Shown here: positions 43,712 to 52,397 of the stretch, piece after piece
Layout of the letters: every line of letters begins with the position of its first letter
Numbering within the stretch: position 1 is the first letter of the stretch
NCBI RefSeq assembly: GCF_900143565.1
Contig: NZ_FREX01000002.1
Span: 1-64,000, forward strand
DNA length: 64,000 bases
Source of the DNA: Pseudovibrio sp. Alg231-02
Lineage (GTDB): Bacteria > Pseudomonadota > Alphaproteobacteria > Rhizobiales > Stappiaceae
Reading direction: 5' to 3'
Position numbers and translations under genes: made by a program
The notes under the pieces: generated by a model
Seen by the model: the letters and a program-made list of their open reading frames with translations, nothing else
What the model was told of the DNA's origin: nothing
Database searches by the model: none

Positions 43712-44412
43712 GCAACCTCCGACGGTTGCTTGGGCCTCTCGTTTTCGTGCGTGCTCTCGATTGCGCCGTCTTTGAAGACATAAACACGGTTTGCCATTTG
43801 CTGGATTGCCGTGTTGTGGGTGATGATTGCGGTGGTCGTGCCAAGTTCCAGATTGATGCGCTGTAAGGCTTCCAGAACCAGCGTGCCGGTTTTGGTGTCG
43901 AGCGCGCCAGTGGGTTCATCACAAAGCAGGACTTCTGGCCGTTTGGCGATGGCGCGGGCGATGGCGACGCGCTGCTGTTCACCGCCGGACATTTCCGCCG
44001 GGAAGTGAGAGGAACGGTTGCCGAGGCCGACCAGTTCCAACGCTTCCTGCGGGTCCATTGGGTTCCTGGCGATTTCGGTTGTCAGAGCCACGTTTTCCCA
44101 TGCGTTGAGGCTGGGAATGAGGTTGTAAAACTGGAAGACGAAGCCGACGTAATCGCGCCGATAGCGGGTCAGTTCGCTTTCGCTGAAATCGGTCAGGTTC
44201 TTGCCCATGAACGAGACTGTGCCGGAAGTGGCATTGTCGAGGCCACCGAGAATGTTCAGGAATGTGGATTTGCCGGAGCCGGATGGTCCAAGCAGCACAA
44301 CCATTTCGCCTTCAAAGAGTGTCATGGAGACACCGCGAAGTGCGTGCACCTCAACCTCGTTGGTGACATAGGTTTTGGTCGTGTTTTCAGCGATAAATAC
44401 TGGCGTCGGCAT
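43705..44412 (-). CDS. ABC transporter ATP-binding protein (MacB/LolD type)
   Basis: A 235-residue ATPase. Walker A is G-P-S-G-S-G-K-S-T (about residues 42-50), followed by the Q-loop in [10 protein letters not shown], the signature [13 protein letters not shown], Walker [12 protein letters not shown] and the H-loop in [11 protein letters not shown] and the lack of a TOBE domain place it with the LolD/MacB/DevA group. It is the first gene of the efflux operon and energises the FtsX-type permease. Confidence 0.92.
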   Translation of the reverse strand: MPTPVFIAENTTKTYVTNEVEVHALRGVSMTLFEGEMVVLLGPSGSGKSTFLNILGGLDNATSGTVSFMGKNLTDFSESELTRYRRDYVGFVFQFYNLIPSLNAWENVALTTEIARNPMDPQEALELVGLGNRSSHFPAEMSGGEQQRVAIARAIAKRPEVLLCDEPTGALDTKTGTLVLEALQRINLELGTTTAIITHNTAIQQMANRVYVFKDGAIESTHENERPKQPSEVAW

Positions 44413-44511
44413 AGGGGCCCCAACCTGAATGTGCAGCTACGTTACACTATAGCCTCAGACTCAAGTTGTATGGCAATGATCCCACTCAAGGAACTGAGTA
44501 AATTCCCTAGG

Positions 44512-45537
44512 CTAGATGTCCGTGCGTGGCGGTGCGCCTACAGATTTGCGGAAAATAAGTTCCGGGTGCCACAGGCATTGCAGCTCTTTGATGTCTGTGC
44601 CCTTGAGATAATTCATGGCCATGATCGCGATCTCCCGGCCTGCGTCGCGCAGTGGAGAGCGGGTGACGGTCAGTGGCGGGTTCATGTCAGATGCTTGTGC
44701 GAGGGGCACGTTGTCATCGTGGGCGACGATGGAGACTTCCGAACCGATCTTGATGCCGAGCTCGTTACAGGCTCTGTACGCGCCTTTTGCCATGACCACA
44801 CTTGAGCAGAGCAGGGCAGTCGGGCGGTTTTCGAGCTGCAAGATCTCCATGGCGAAGGTGTAGCCGTTTTCCTCTGACATGGCGCCTGCACGCATATAAT
44901 CCGGGTTCGGCATGACGCCTCTTTCCTTCAACGCATCCTGCCAGCCGTTGAGCCGGTCAATGGCGTAGACACGGTTTGGATGGCCGTTGAGGATCGCGAT
45001 CTTGTCGTGGCCCATTTCCAGCAGCATCTTTGTGGGCTCGTGGAAGACGCCGTAGTTGTCGATGTCGATGTACGAGTAGCTATCACAGGTGGCAGTGCGG
45101 CCATGCACGATGAATGGCATGTTGAGGTCTTGCAGCAGACGGATGCGTTCTTCACTCAGATCCACGTTGGACAGGATCACCAGATCAACAGTGCCTTTTT
45201 CTGCAAAGCGGCGGTAGACGTCCACTTCTTCACTCTGCGAGGAGGAGATCATGATGTCGTAGTCAAGCTCGGATGCCTTCTCTGAAAGACCTGTCAGAAA
45301 CTCGATGAAATGCGGGTCGAGAAACATGTTCATGTCAGTGGGGAAGGCGATGCCGATCACACAGGAGCGTCCGGTAGCCAGACGGCGTGCGTTGACATTG
45401 GGACGATAGCCATAGGTCTTTGCTGCCTCCGAAACCCGGTTTCGGGTGGCGAGAGACACGTCAGAATACCCGTTCAGAGCTCTGCTGACTGTGGTTTGTG
45501 AAAGACCGAGGTGATTGGCTAAACTCTTAAGATTCAT
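44512..45537 (-). CDS. LacI-family regulator of the alpha-glucoside operon (AglR-like)
   Basis: A 341-residue LacI protein. The helix-turn-helix and hinge are N-L-K-S-L-A-N-H-L-G-L-S-Q-T-T-V-S-R-A-L (about residues 2-21) and Y-R-P-N-V-N-A-R-R-L-A, followed by a periplasmic-binding-protein-like sensor domain. It is divergent from the sugar ABC operon starting at 46007, and two palindromes with the AAAGCGCTTT core expected for LacI proteins lie in the 469-base gap. It probably represses the operon until an alpha-glucoside is present. No clear ribosome-binding site precedes the ATG. Confidence 0.88.
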   Translation of the reverse strand: MNLKSLANHLGLSQTTVSRALNGYSDVSLATRNRVSEAAKTYGYRPNVNARRLATGRSCVIGIAFPTDMNMFLDPHFIEFLTGLSEKASELDYDIMISSSQSEEVDVYRRFAEKGTVDLVILSNVDLSEERIRLLQDLNMPFIVHGRTATCDSYSYIDIDNYGVFHEPTKMLLEMGHDKIAILNGHPNRVYAIDRLNGWQDALKERGVMPNPDYMRAGAMSEENGYTFAMEILQLENRPTALLCSSVVMAKGAYRACNELGIKIGSEVSIVAHDDNVPLAQASDMNPPLTVTRSPLRDAGREIAIMAMNYLKGTDIKELQCLWHPELIFRKSVGAPPRTDI

Positions 45538-45652
45538 AATAATTCAATGGCTCAAACTTGCTGTGCGCCTTGTTTATAGCCCCTTTTTCTCCCGCATGCT
45601 TGGATGAAATCTAGCCCAGAAGTCTGCCTAAAATCCAGTAGGACCTTTGTCT

Positions 45653-45672
45653 TTTCCAAAGCGCTTTGGAAA
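45653..45672. promoter_or_regulatory. LacI-family operator 1 (perfect 20-base palindrome)
   Basis: TTTCCAAAGCGCTTTGGAAA is perfectly self-complementary and centred on the LacI-type CG step. It is 116 bases upstream of the LacI gene start, so it may serve autoregulation and DNA looping with operator 2. Confidence 0.82.
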
Positions 45673-45866
45673 CGGTAACGGAGACAGTGGAAAACTGATA
45701 TTTTTCAGAGGTGCAGTAAAATACCACATATGATGGGCTCTAAACTTAGGAGAATTCAGCTATTTTGTGGGTGCTGCGTTGCAAAATATGACGCCAGATA
45801 GACAGCCTCACAAAAGTTCCTACGGATTTTTACTATTGACTTAGACCGGTGACTAAACTTTGCTTG

Positions 45867-45884
45867 TCTCAAAGCGCTTTGGGA
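45867..45884. promoter_or_regulatory. LacI-family operator 2 near the sugar operon promoter
   Basis: TCTCAAAGCGCTTTGGGA repeats the AAAGCGCTTT core of operator 1 with one mismatch between its arms. It lies 205 bases (center to center about 213) from operator 1 and about 25 bases downstream of a TTGACT (45836-45841), so binding would block the rightward promoter. Confidence 0.75.
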
Positions 45885-46006
45885 ATCTTTTGAAAGATGA
45901 CCAGTGTTTGGGGAGCCCTTCGCTCTGGAGGGGTAATTAATGGCCGGACAACGATTGGGAATTCGTTGAACCAAGGGCCATGGACGAAACAGGGAGGCGT
46001 CCCATT

Positions 46007-47281
46007 ATGGGTATCCGTCGTACATTATTAGGTTCTGCTGTTGCTGTTGCTGGTATGGCTGGCGTTGCGGGTTATGCAATGGCTGCTGAAGTTACCGTTG
46101 TTTGTGGTAGCGTTGGTCAGGGCGCTAAGCTCTGTAAAGGTGCTGCAACCGAGTGGGCCAAAGAAACTGGCAACACCGTTAAGTTTTTCGCTGCACCTGC
46201 ATCATCTACCGAGCAGCTGGCGCTGTACCAGCAGATCCTGAGCTCTGGTTCTTCTGATATTGATGTTTTCCAGATTGACGTTATCTGGCCGGGTATTCTG
46301 GGAAGCCACCTTGCTGATCTGAAGCCATATTCCAATGGCGCAGAAGACATGCACTTCCAACCAATCGTTGCGAACAACACCTACAAGGGCAAGCTGGTTG
46401 CTATGCCTTGGTACACTGATGCTGGCCTGCTGTTCTACCGCAAAGACCTGCTCGAAAAGCATGGTGAAAAGGCTCCTGAAACCTGGGGTGATCTGACCGC
46501 AAGCGCGAAAAAAATTCAGGATGCTGAACGCGCAGCTGGCAACAATAAAATGTGGGGCTTTGTTTATCAGGCGAAGGCTTATGAAGGTCTGACCTGTGAC
46601 GCTCTTGAGTGGGTCGACAGCTTTGGTGGTGGCGATGTTGTGAATGCTGATGGCGATATCACCATCAACAACGAAAAAGCTGCAAAAGCTCTGTCTCTCG
46701 CAGCAAGCTGGACCGGTACAATTGCACCTTCTGGTGTTCTTTCCTATCAGGAAGAAGATGCACGCGGTGTGTTCCAGTCCGGTAATGCAGTGTTCATGCG
46801 TAACTGGCCTTATGCGTGGTCTCTCGGTCAGGCTGACGATTCCCCGATCAAAGGCAAAATTGGTGTGATGGCTTTGCCTAAGGGTGGTGAAGACGGAAAG
46901 CAGACCGGTACTCTTGGTGGTTGGCAGCTTGCTGTTTCTAAATACTCCAAAGACCCAGAAGCAGCTGCAAGCCTTGTTATGCATCTGACCAGCAAAAAGA
47001 GCCAGAAACAGCGTGCTATCGAAGGGTCTTACAACCCAACCATTGCTGAGCTGTACTCTGATGCGGATGTTCTTGCAGCAAGCCCGTTCATGGGTCAGTT
47101 GAAAGACACCTTCACCAATGCTGTGGCACGTCCATCTCGTGCAACTGGCTCTAACTACAACAAAGTTTCCAATGCATTTTACAATGCAGTGCATGACGTG
47201 CTTTCCGGTAAAACCGAAGCAGAGGCATCCCTTGCGAAGCTTGAAAAGAACCTGAAACGCATCAAGCGTAAAGGCTGGTAA
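46007..47281 (+). CDS. Alpha-glucoside (trehalose/maltose-type) ABC transporter binding protein
   Basis: A 424-residue extracellular solute-binding protein. A signal peptide ends at about residue 26 (A-M-A-A-E). The mature start V-T-V-V-C-G-S-V-G-Q-G and the segment S-S-D-I-D-V-F-Q-I-D-V-I-W-P-G-I-L resemble the ThuE trehalose/maltose-binding group more than AglE, as far as I recall those sequences. GGGAGG lies nine bases before the ATG; an ATG nine codons earlier lacks a site. It is the first gene of the operon; an 11-base hairpin follows, which should keep its mRNA abundant. Confidence 0.88.
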   Translation: MGIRRTLLGSAVAVAGMAGVAGYAMAAEVTVVCGSVGQGAKLCKGAATEWAKETGNTVKFFAAPASSTEQLALYQQILSSGSSDIDVFQIDVIWPGILGSHLADLKPYSNGAEDMHFQPIVANNTYKGKLVAMPWYTDAGLLFYRKDLLEKHGEKAPETWGDLTASAKKIQDAERAAGNNKMWGFVYQAKAYEGLTCDALEWVDSFGGGDVVNADGDITINNEKAAKALSLAASWTGTIAPSGVLSYQEEDARGVFQSGNAVFMRNWPYAWSLGQADDSPIKGKIGVMALPKGGEDGKQTGTLGGWQLAVSKYSKDPEAAASLVMHLTSKKSQKQRAIEGSYNPTIAELYSDADVLAASPFMGQLKDTFTNAVARPSRATGSNYNKVSNAFYNAVHDVLSGKTEAEASLAKLEKNLKRIKRKGW

Positions 47282-47305
47282 GTCTCCTCCCTAGACTTGC
47301 GATCT

Positions 47306-47334
47306 GTGTTGCGGCCTCCCGATGGCCGCAACAC
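47306..47334 (+). other. Intercistronic hairpin after the sugar-binding protein gene
   Basis: GTGTTGCGGCC (47306-47316) pairs perfectly with GGCCGCAACAC (47324-47334) over TCCCGAT, with no T-run. Hairpins here are common in binding-protein operons, where they protect the upstream message and lower permease expression. Confidence 0.65.
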
Positions 47335-47397
47335 TGAACCGAGCTCCTGGGTGGTTCCTTGGAGTTTCCCTGAAATAAAGAAACCAAGGATCAGAGG

Positions 47398-48363
47398 ATG
47401 ACCCTTGCTCTTCAGCAGGATGGTACAGCCACTCGTAAGGCAAAACGCTCCAATCTGAGCTCTGCCAGATTGCGCGCCGCGTGGCTTTTTCTCGCCCCCA
47501 TGATGATTGCATTGGCTGCTGTTGCAGGCTGGCCGTTGCTTCGCACCATCTGGTTGGGTTTTACCGACGCAAACCTCACAGATCTCAGCCAATCTCAATT
47601 CATCGGCTTTGAGAACTATCTCTCGTATTATGACGGAGAGGCCTATGGCGTTCTCGTTGATGCCGAGTGGTGGAATGCGGTTTGGAATACTCTCTGGTTT
47701 TCTGTCATCTCTGTTGGTTTTGAAACTCTATTCGGGCTTCTCATTGCGTTGATCCTGAATGCGGAGTTCAAAGGACGCGGCCTTGTGCGTGCTGCGGTTC
47801 TGATCCCCTGGGCGATCCCGACTATTGTTTCCGCCAAGATGTGGGGCTGGATGCTTCATGATCAGTTTGGTGTGATCAACGAAATTCTGCTGAGTGTCGG
47901 CATTCTGTCTGAGCCGATTGCCTGGACGGCTGATCCTTCCACTGCGATGTGGGCTGTGATCATGGTGGATGTCTGGAAGACAACACCGTTCATGGCACTG
48001 CTGACCCTTGCTGCCCTTCAGATGCTTCCGGGTGATATCTATGAGGCTGCCCGCGTGGATGGCATCAACCCGATCCGCGTGTTCTTCAAGGTAACGTTGC
48101 CGCTGATCCGCCCGGCGATCATTGTTGCAGTGATTTTCCGCAGTCTTGATGCGCTGCGTGTGTTTGATCTGATTTACGTGCTGACGTCCAGCTCCACCTC
48201 GACCATGTCCATGTCAGTTTATGCGAGGCAGCAACTGGTTGATTTCCAGGAAGTTGGCTACGGCTCTGCCGCTGCAACGCTGCTGTTCATTGTTATTGCT
48301 TTGCTGACGACCATTACCGTGGTGGCCGGCGGGCTGAAGTCCGGTGAAGGAGAACAATCATGA
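47398..48363 (+). CDS. Sugar ABC transporter permease (AglF/MalF type)
   Basis: A 321-residue permease with six or more membrane segments, beginning at about residue 27. The cytoplasmic EAA loop is E-A-A-R-V-D-G-I-N-P-I-R-V-F-F-K-V-T-L-P (about 218-237), which contacts the ATPase. It is the second gene in the binding protein - permease - permease - glucosidase - ATPase order of aglEFGAK. Its stop overlaps the next start by four bases (ATGA). Confidence 0.9.
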   Translation: MTLALQQDGTATRKAKRSNLSSARLRAAWLFLAPMMIALAAVAGWPLLRTIWLGFTDANLTDLSQSQFIGFENYLSYYDGEAYGVLVDAEWWNAVWNTLWFSVISVGFETLFGLLIALILNAEFKGRGLVRAAVLIPWAIPTIVSAKMWGWMLHDQFGVINEILLSVGILSEPIAWTADPSTAMWAVIMVDVWKTTPFMALLTLAALQMLPGDIYEAARVDGINPIRVFFKVTLPLIRPAIIVAVIFRSLDALRVFDLIYVLTSSSTSTMSMSVYARQQLVDFQEVGYGSAAATLLFIVIALLTTITVVAGGLKSGEGEQS

Positions 48364-49187
48364 ACAGGCAGATGAAGTCTATTCTGTTTTACTCGCTGGT
48401 TGTTGTGGTCGTGATTTTCTCGGTCTTCCCGTTCTATTACGCGATTGTCACGAGTTTCCGGAGCGGGCAGGAGCTGTTCAATCCGTCCGTATTCCCAACA
48501 TCCTTCACGATGGGGAACTATTTCTCCATCTTCAAAGAGCAGCCGTTTGGGCTCAATATTCTAAACTCGGTGATTGTTGCGACATCTGTTGTGGTTCTGT
48601 CGCTGATTATTGCAGTGACGGCGTCTTATGCGCTGGCTCGTATCCACTTCCGCGGCCGTGGCTTGTTGTTGATGACGATCCTGTCTGTCTCCATGTTCCC
48701 GCAGGTGGCGATCCTTTCAGGCATGTATGAGCTGATCCGCTCCATGGGGCTTTACAACTCTCTGCCGGGTTTGATTATCCCGAACACGGTGCTGACCCTG
48801 CCGTTCACTGTGTGGGTGCTGACGACCTTCATGAAGGAGCTGCCGAAGGAGCTTGAAGAGGCTGCGGTTGTTGACGGAGCTTCTCCGCTGACCATTGTGC
48901 GCCGGATCTTCCTGCCGCTGATGTGGCCAGCGATGGTGACCACTGGTCTGCTTGCCTTTATCGGTGCGTGGAACGAGTTCCTGTTCGCGCTCACCTTTAC
49001 TCTATCCAACGAAGTTCGCACCGTGCCAGTGGCGATTGCCCTGATGTCCGGCGCAACTGAATACGAGCTGCCATGGGGCAATATCATGGCTGCTTCTGTA
49101 CTAGTGACCGTCCCGATCGTGGTCCTAGTCCTGGTGTTTCAACGAAAAATCGTCGCTGGTCTTACAGCTGGTGCGGTTAAAGGATAA
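48360..49187 (+). CDS. Sugar ABC transporter permease (AglG/MalG type)
   Basis: A 275-residue permease with six membrane segments. The EAA loop reads E-A-A-V-V-D-G-A-S-P-L-T-I-V-R-R-I-F-L-P (about residues 165-184). It forms a heterodimeric channel with the preceding permease. The start is coupled to the upstream stop, and GGTGAAGGAGAA serves as ribosome-binding site. The alpha-glucosidase gene begins five bases after its end. Confidence 0.9.
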   Translation: MNRQMKSILFYSLVVVVVIFSVFPFYYAIVTSFRSGQELFNPSVFPTSFTMGNYFSIFKEQPFGLNILNSVIVATSVVVLSLIIAVTASYALARIHFRGRGLLLMTILSVSMFPQVAILSGMYELIRSMGLYNSLPGLIIPNTVLTLPFTVWVLTTFMKELPKELEEAAVVDGASPLTIVRRIFLPLMWPAMVTTGLLAFIGAWNEFLFALTFTLSNEVRTVPVAIALMSGATEYELPWGNIMAASVLVTVPIVVLVLVFQRKIVAGLTAGAVKG

Positions 49188-49192
49188 CTGGA

Positions 49193-50857
49193 ATGAACCT
49201 CTCTACCCCAATAAACGAAAATACAAGCCATCGCGTTCTGGCGAACGATCCGGATTGGTGGCGGGGCGCAGTCATTTATCAAATCTATCCGCGGTCTTTC
49301 GCAGATAGCAATGGCGATGGCATTGGTGACCTTCCAGGTATTACAGAGAAGCTGGACTACATCTCCGATCTTGGTGCTGATGCGATCTGGATTTCGCCTT
49401 TCATGAAGTCGCCAATGGATGACTTTGGATACGACGTTTCTGATTATGAAGACGTTGATCCAATGTTCGGCTCTCTGGATGATTTCAAAGAGCTGGTGGC
49501 TAAAGCGCATGGTAAGGGCATTCGTGTTCTGATCGATCTGGTGATTTCACACACCTCTGAGCAACATGAGTGGTTTAAGGAAAGCCGGAGCAATAAGACC
49601 AACAGCAAGTCTGACTGGTATGTCTGGGCAGACCCTAAAGCTGATGGTTCTCCGCCAAACAACTGGCTTTCCATCTTTGGTGGTTCTGCCTGGCAGTGGG
49701 ACAGTCGCCGTTGTCAGTACTACCTGCATAACTTCCTGCGTTCTCAGCCGGATCTGAATTTCCATTGCGAGGAAGTGCAGCAGGCCGTGCTTGATGCAGG
49801 TCGGTTCTGGTTGGAGCTGGGTGTTGACGGGTTCCGTCTGGATACCGTGAACTTTTACGTTCATGACAAACAGCTGCGTGACAACCCACCTTATCCGGAT
49901 CCAGATAGCCTTGCAGATGTGACCGGTGTGAACCCTTATGCGTTCCAGGATCACAAGTTTGACAAATCGCAGCCAGAGAACCTGCCGTTCCTTGAGCGCT
50001 TACGGGCTGTGATGAACGAGTATCCGAACACCACCACAGTTGGTGAAATCGGTGCTGGGCATGAAGCCAGTGAGATCATGAAGCAGTACACCTCTGGCGA
50101 GGGGCGCCTGCACATGGCGTACAGCTTTGATCTGCTTTCCAATACGCCAACTGCAAAGTATGTGCGTGAGCGGGTGACCAACCTGCAGAACATTGTGACT
50201 GAGGGCTGGCCGAGCTGGGCGATGTCCAACCACGATGTGAAGCGTATGGGATCACGGCTTCCTGCTGATGTTGATCCTCAGGTGGCAACACCAGCTTTGA
50301 TGGCGCTGAGCGCTTCCTTGCGTGGTAGCCCATGCATTTATCAGGGTGAGGAACTGGGCTTTAAAGAAGCTGATGTGGCTCTGGAAGACCTTCAAGATCC
50401 TTATGGCATTGAGTTCTGGCCTGAATATAAAGGCCGTGATGGGTGCCGGACGCCGATTGCATGGACCAAGGACGGTGGCTTTACCACTGGCAAGCCTTGG
50501 TTGCCGATGGCGCAGGACCATCTGGATCACAGTGCGGAAGTTCAGGCTGGAGATGAGGCTTCTCCACTTCGCCGGACAGCGAAATACCTGCAGTGGCGTA
50601 AAGACCAGAAGGTTCTGCAAAAGGGGTCTTTGGACTTTGCTGATCTGGGAGAAGACGTTCTGGCGTTTGTGCGTGAGCATGAAGGTGAACAAGTACTTTG
50701 CGTCTTCAATCTGACAAATGATGATATGCGTGTTGCTCTGGGTGCGTACAGCTCTGCTGCGTTGCTGGAGGGGCATGGATTTAGTGCGGAAATGGACGAC
50801 GAGGCACTCAACCTGCCTGCATGGCAAGTGGCTTACTTGCAAATCTCAAAGAACTAA
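49193..50857 (+). CDS. aglA: GH13 alpha-glucosidase (AglA-like)
   Basis: A 554-residue glycoside hydrolase family 13 enzyme, cytoplasmic (no signal peptide). I-Y-Q-I-Y-P-R-S-F-A-D-S-N-G-D-G-I-G-D-L opens the barrel. The nucleophile is Asp217 in F-R-L-D-T, the acid/base is Glu285 in V-G-E-I, and the third carboxylate is Asp348 in S-N-H-D. The full set of catalytic residues is present. It hydrolyses the alpha-glucosides imported by the surrounding ABC genes, releasing glucose. It sits between the second permease and the ATPase gene, as aglA does in Sinorhizobium meliloti. Confidence 0.92.
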   Translation: MNLSTPINENTSHRVLANDPDWWRGAVIYQIYPRSFADSNGDGIGDLPGITEKLDYISDLGADAIWISPFMKSPMDDFGYDVSDYEDVDPMFGSLDDFKELVAKAHGKGIRVLIDLVISHTSEQHEWFKESRSNKTNSKSDWYVWADPKADGSPPNNWLSIFGGSAWQWDSRRCQYYLHNFLRSQPDLNFHCEEVQQAVLDAGRFWLELGVDGFRLDTVNFYVHDKQLRDNPPYPDPDSLADVTGVNPYAFQDHKFDKSQPENLPFLERLRAVMNEYPNTTTVGEIGAGHEASEIMKQYTSGEGRLHMAYSFDLLSNTPTAKYVRERVTNLQNIVTEGWPSWAMSNHDVKRMGSRLPADVDPQVATPALMALSASLRGSPCIYQGEELGFKEADVALEDLQDPYGIEFWPEYKGRDGCRTPIAWTKDGGFTTGKPWLPMAQDHLDHSAEVQAGDEASPLRRTAKYLQWRKDQKVLQKGSLDFADLGEDVLAFVREHEGEQVLCVFNLTNDDMRVALGAYSSAALLEGHGFSAEMDDEALNLPAWQVAYLQISKN

Positions 50858-50872
50858 GCTGAGGGCAACACC

Positions 50873-52000
50873 ATGGCAGATGTAACACTCAAGGGTATCG
50901 TCAAGGACTTCGGGTCAACCCGCATCATCCACGGCGTTGACTTGCAGATCAAAGATCGCGAGTTGATCGTGTTTGTCGGGCCATCCGGCTGCGGTAAATC
51001 GACTTTATTGCGCCTGATTGCAGGGCTTGAAGACATCACTGATGGTGACATGTTCATTGATGGAGATCTGGTGAACCAGCGCTCTCCTAAGGAACGCAAG
51101 ATAGCCATGGTGTTCCAGAGCTATGCTCTTTATCCGCATATGAATGTTTATGAGAATATGGCATTTGGCCTTGAACTCTCCAAGCATTCAAAAGAGGATA
51201 TCAAAGAGAAGGTGATGGAGGCGGCTCGTATCCTTGAGCTGACTCCGTTGCTGGAACGCAAGCCGAAGCAACTGTCCGGTGGTCAGCGGCAGCGTGTGGC
51301 GATTGGCCGTGCGATTGTTCGTAATCCTAAGGTCTTCCTATTCGATGAGCCGCTTTCCAATCTTGATGCGGCGCTGCGTGTGCAGATGCGTATTGAGATT
51401 GCCAAGCTGCATCAGGACATGGACGCCACCATGGTGTACGTGACCCACGATCAGGTGGAGGCAATGACACTTGCAGACCGGATTGTGGTGCTGAATGCTG
51501 GCCGGATTGAGCAGGTTGGTAGCCCGCTTGAGCTGTACCATCGTCCACGCAACAAGTTCGTGGCTGGCTTCATCGGGTCGCCGAAGATGAACTTCATTGA
51601 AGCGCAGGTGACAAGTGTTGCTGAAGACGGTGTTGAGCTGTCGGTTATCGGCTCTGATCCTGTGAAGGTTGTCGTTGATCCGACTGGCCTTGCTGTTGGC
51701 GATAAGGTTGAGTTTGGTATTCGTCCCGAGCACATGGGCAGCGGAACGGAAGGCGAGCTTTCCGGGAAGGTCGAGGTTATTGAGGAACTTGGTGAGAGCC
51801 ACTTCCTGCATGTGCGCTTGACCGACGGTTCTTTGATCACCGTTCAGGGCAGGGGTGATGCTACTGCGAAGGCTGGTGAGAGCTGCAAAGTGAAGCTGGA
51901 TTGCAGCCATGCGCATGTGTTTGGCGGTGACGGATTCGCGTTTTCTAAATTGGGGACGTTAGGTCAACATGAAAATACTGCAACTCTTGAGGGTGCGTGA
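50873..52000 (+). CDS. Sugar ABC transporter ATPase (AglK/UgpC/MalK type)
   Basis: A 375-residue ATPase. Walker A is G-P-S-G-C-G-K-S-T (about residues 37-45), the signature is L-S-G-G-Q-R-Q-R-V-A-I-G-R-A and Walker B is F-L-F-D-E-P-L-S-N-L-D. A C-terminal TOBE/MalK-type regulatory domain follows (about 235-365, with G-I-R-P-E-H-M). It energises the two permeases. The C-terminal domain is a usual site for regulation by the phosphotransferase system. It ends the operon; a strong terminator follows 46 bases later. Confidence 0.92.
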   Translation: MADVTLKGIVKDFGSTRIIHGVDLQIKDRELIVFVGPSGCGKSTLLRLIAGLEDITDGDMFIDGDLVNQRSPKERKIAMVFQSYALYPHMNVYENMAFGLELSKHSKEDIKEKVMEAARILELTPLLERKPKQLSGGQRQRVAIGRAIVRNPKVFLFDEPLSNLDAALRVQMRIEIAKLHQDMDATMVYVTHDQVEAMTLADRIVVLNAGRIEQVGSPLELYHRPRNKFVAGFIGSPKMNFIEAQVTSVAEDGVELSVIGSDPVKVVVDPTGLAVGDKVEFGIRPEHMGSGTEGELSGKVEVIEELGESHFLHVRLTDGSLITVQGRGDATAKAGESCKVKLDCSHAHVFGGDGFAFSKLGTLGQHENTATLEGA

Positions 52001-52046
52001 TAAATAAAATTGCTCACAGGCTCACTCCAATTTGGCATAGAGTTCC

Positions 52047-52079
52047 AACGCTGCACCTTGTGTGCAGCGTTTACTTTTT
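52047..52079 (+). terminator. Intrinsic terminator of the alpha-glucoside operon
   Basis: AACGCTGCAC (52047-52056) pairs perfectly with GTGCAGCGTT (52062-52071) over CTTGT, followed by TTACTTTTT. Confidence 0.88.
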
Positions 52080-52397
52080 CTGAGACGCCTCTTCATTTCT
52101 TAAAACGATTAAATAGCTGATTTTTTTAGACTGAATCAGGCTTGATCATACCAATTGACTAGTCCGTTAGGGGAGGTTTGATTACTGGCAGAAACCGCAA
52201 GGTTAGCAGTCCAGAATCAAGCAAGGATTGAGCTGGCGCATGGCATTCTTTGGCTGAGCTCAACCAAGGGTACTTGTTCCCATTCTTAAAAAGTGAAAGA
52301 ATTTAATCAGTGATTGCACTTAGATGCGGTTACAATTCTTTCGCCTTCGCGCGACTAACGATGTGAAGGCATTTTATAAATAGGGGAGCATTTTATA
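52080..52397 (+). other. Intergenic leader region of the peptide transporter operon
   Basis: About 320 bases without a gene. TTGAGCT and AGCTCAA form 7-base arms around 22 bases near 52228-52263. The 11-base sequence GCATTTTATAA occurs twice, at 52369-52379 and 52388-52398, flanking the AGGGGAG ribosome-binding site of the next gene; the second copy includes the A of the start codon. The promoter is not clear to me. Confidence 0.45.

Noticed and set aside
46202-47194. A 330-codon open frame antisense to the sugar-binding protein gene
   Set aside because: It lies wholly within a conserved gene and lacks a start signal or protein-like domain pattern.
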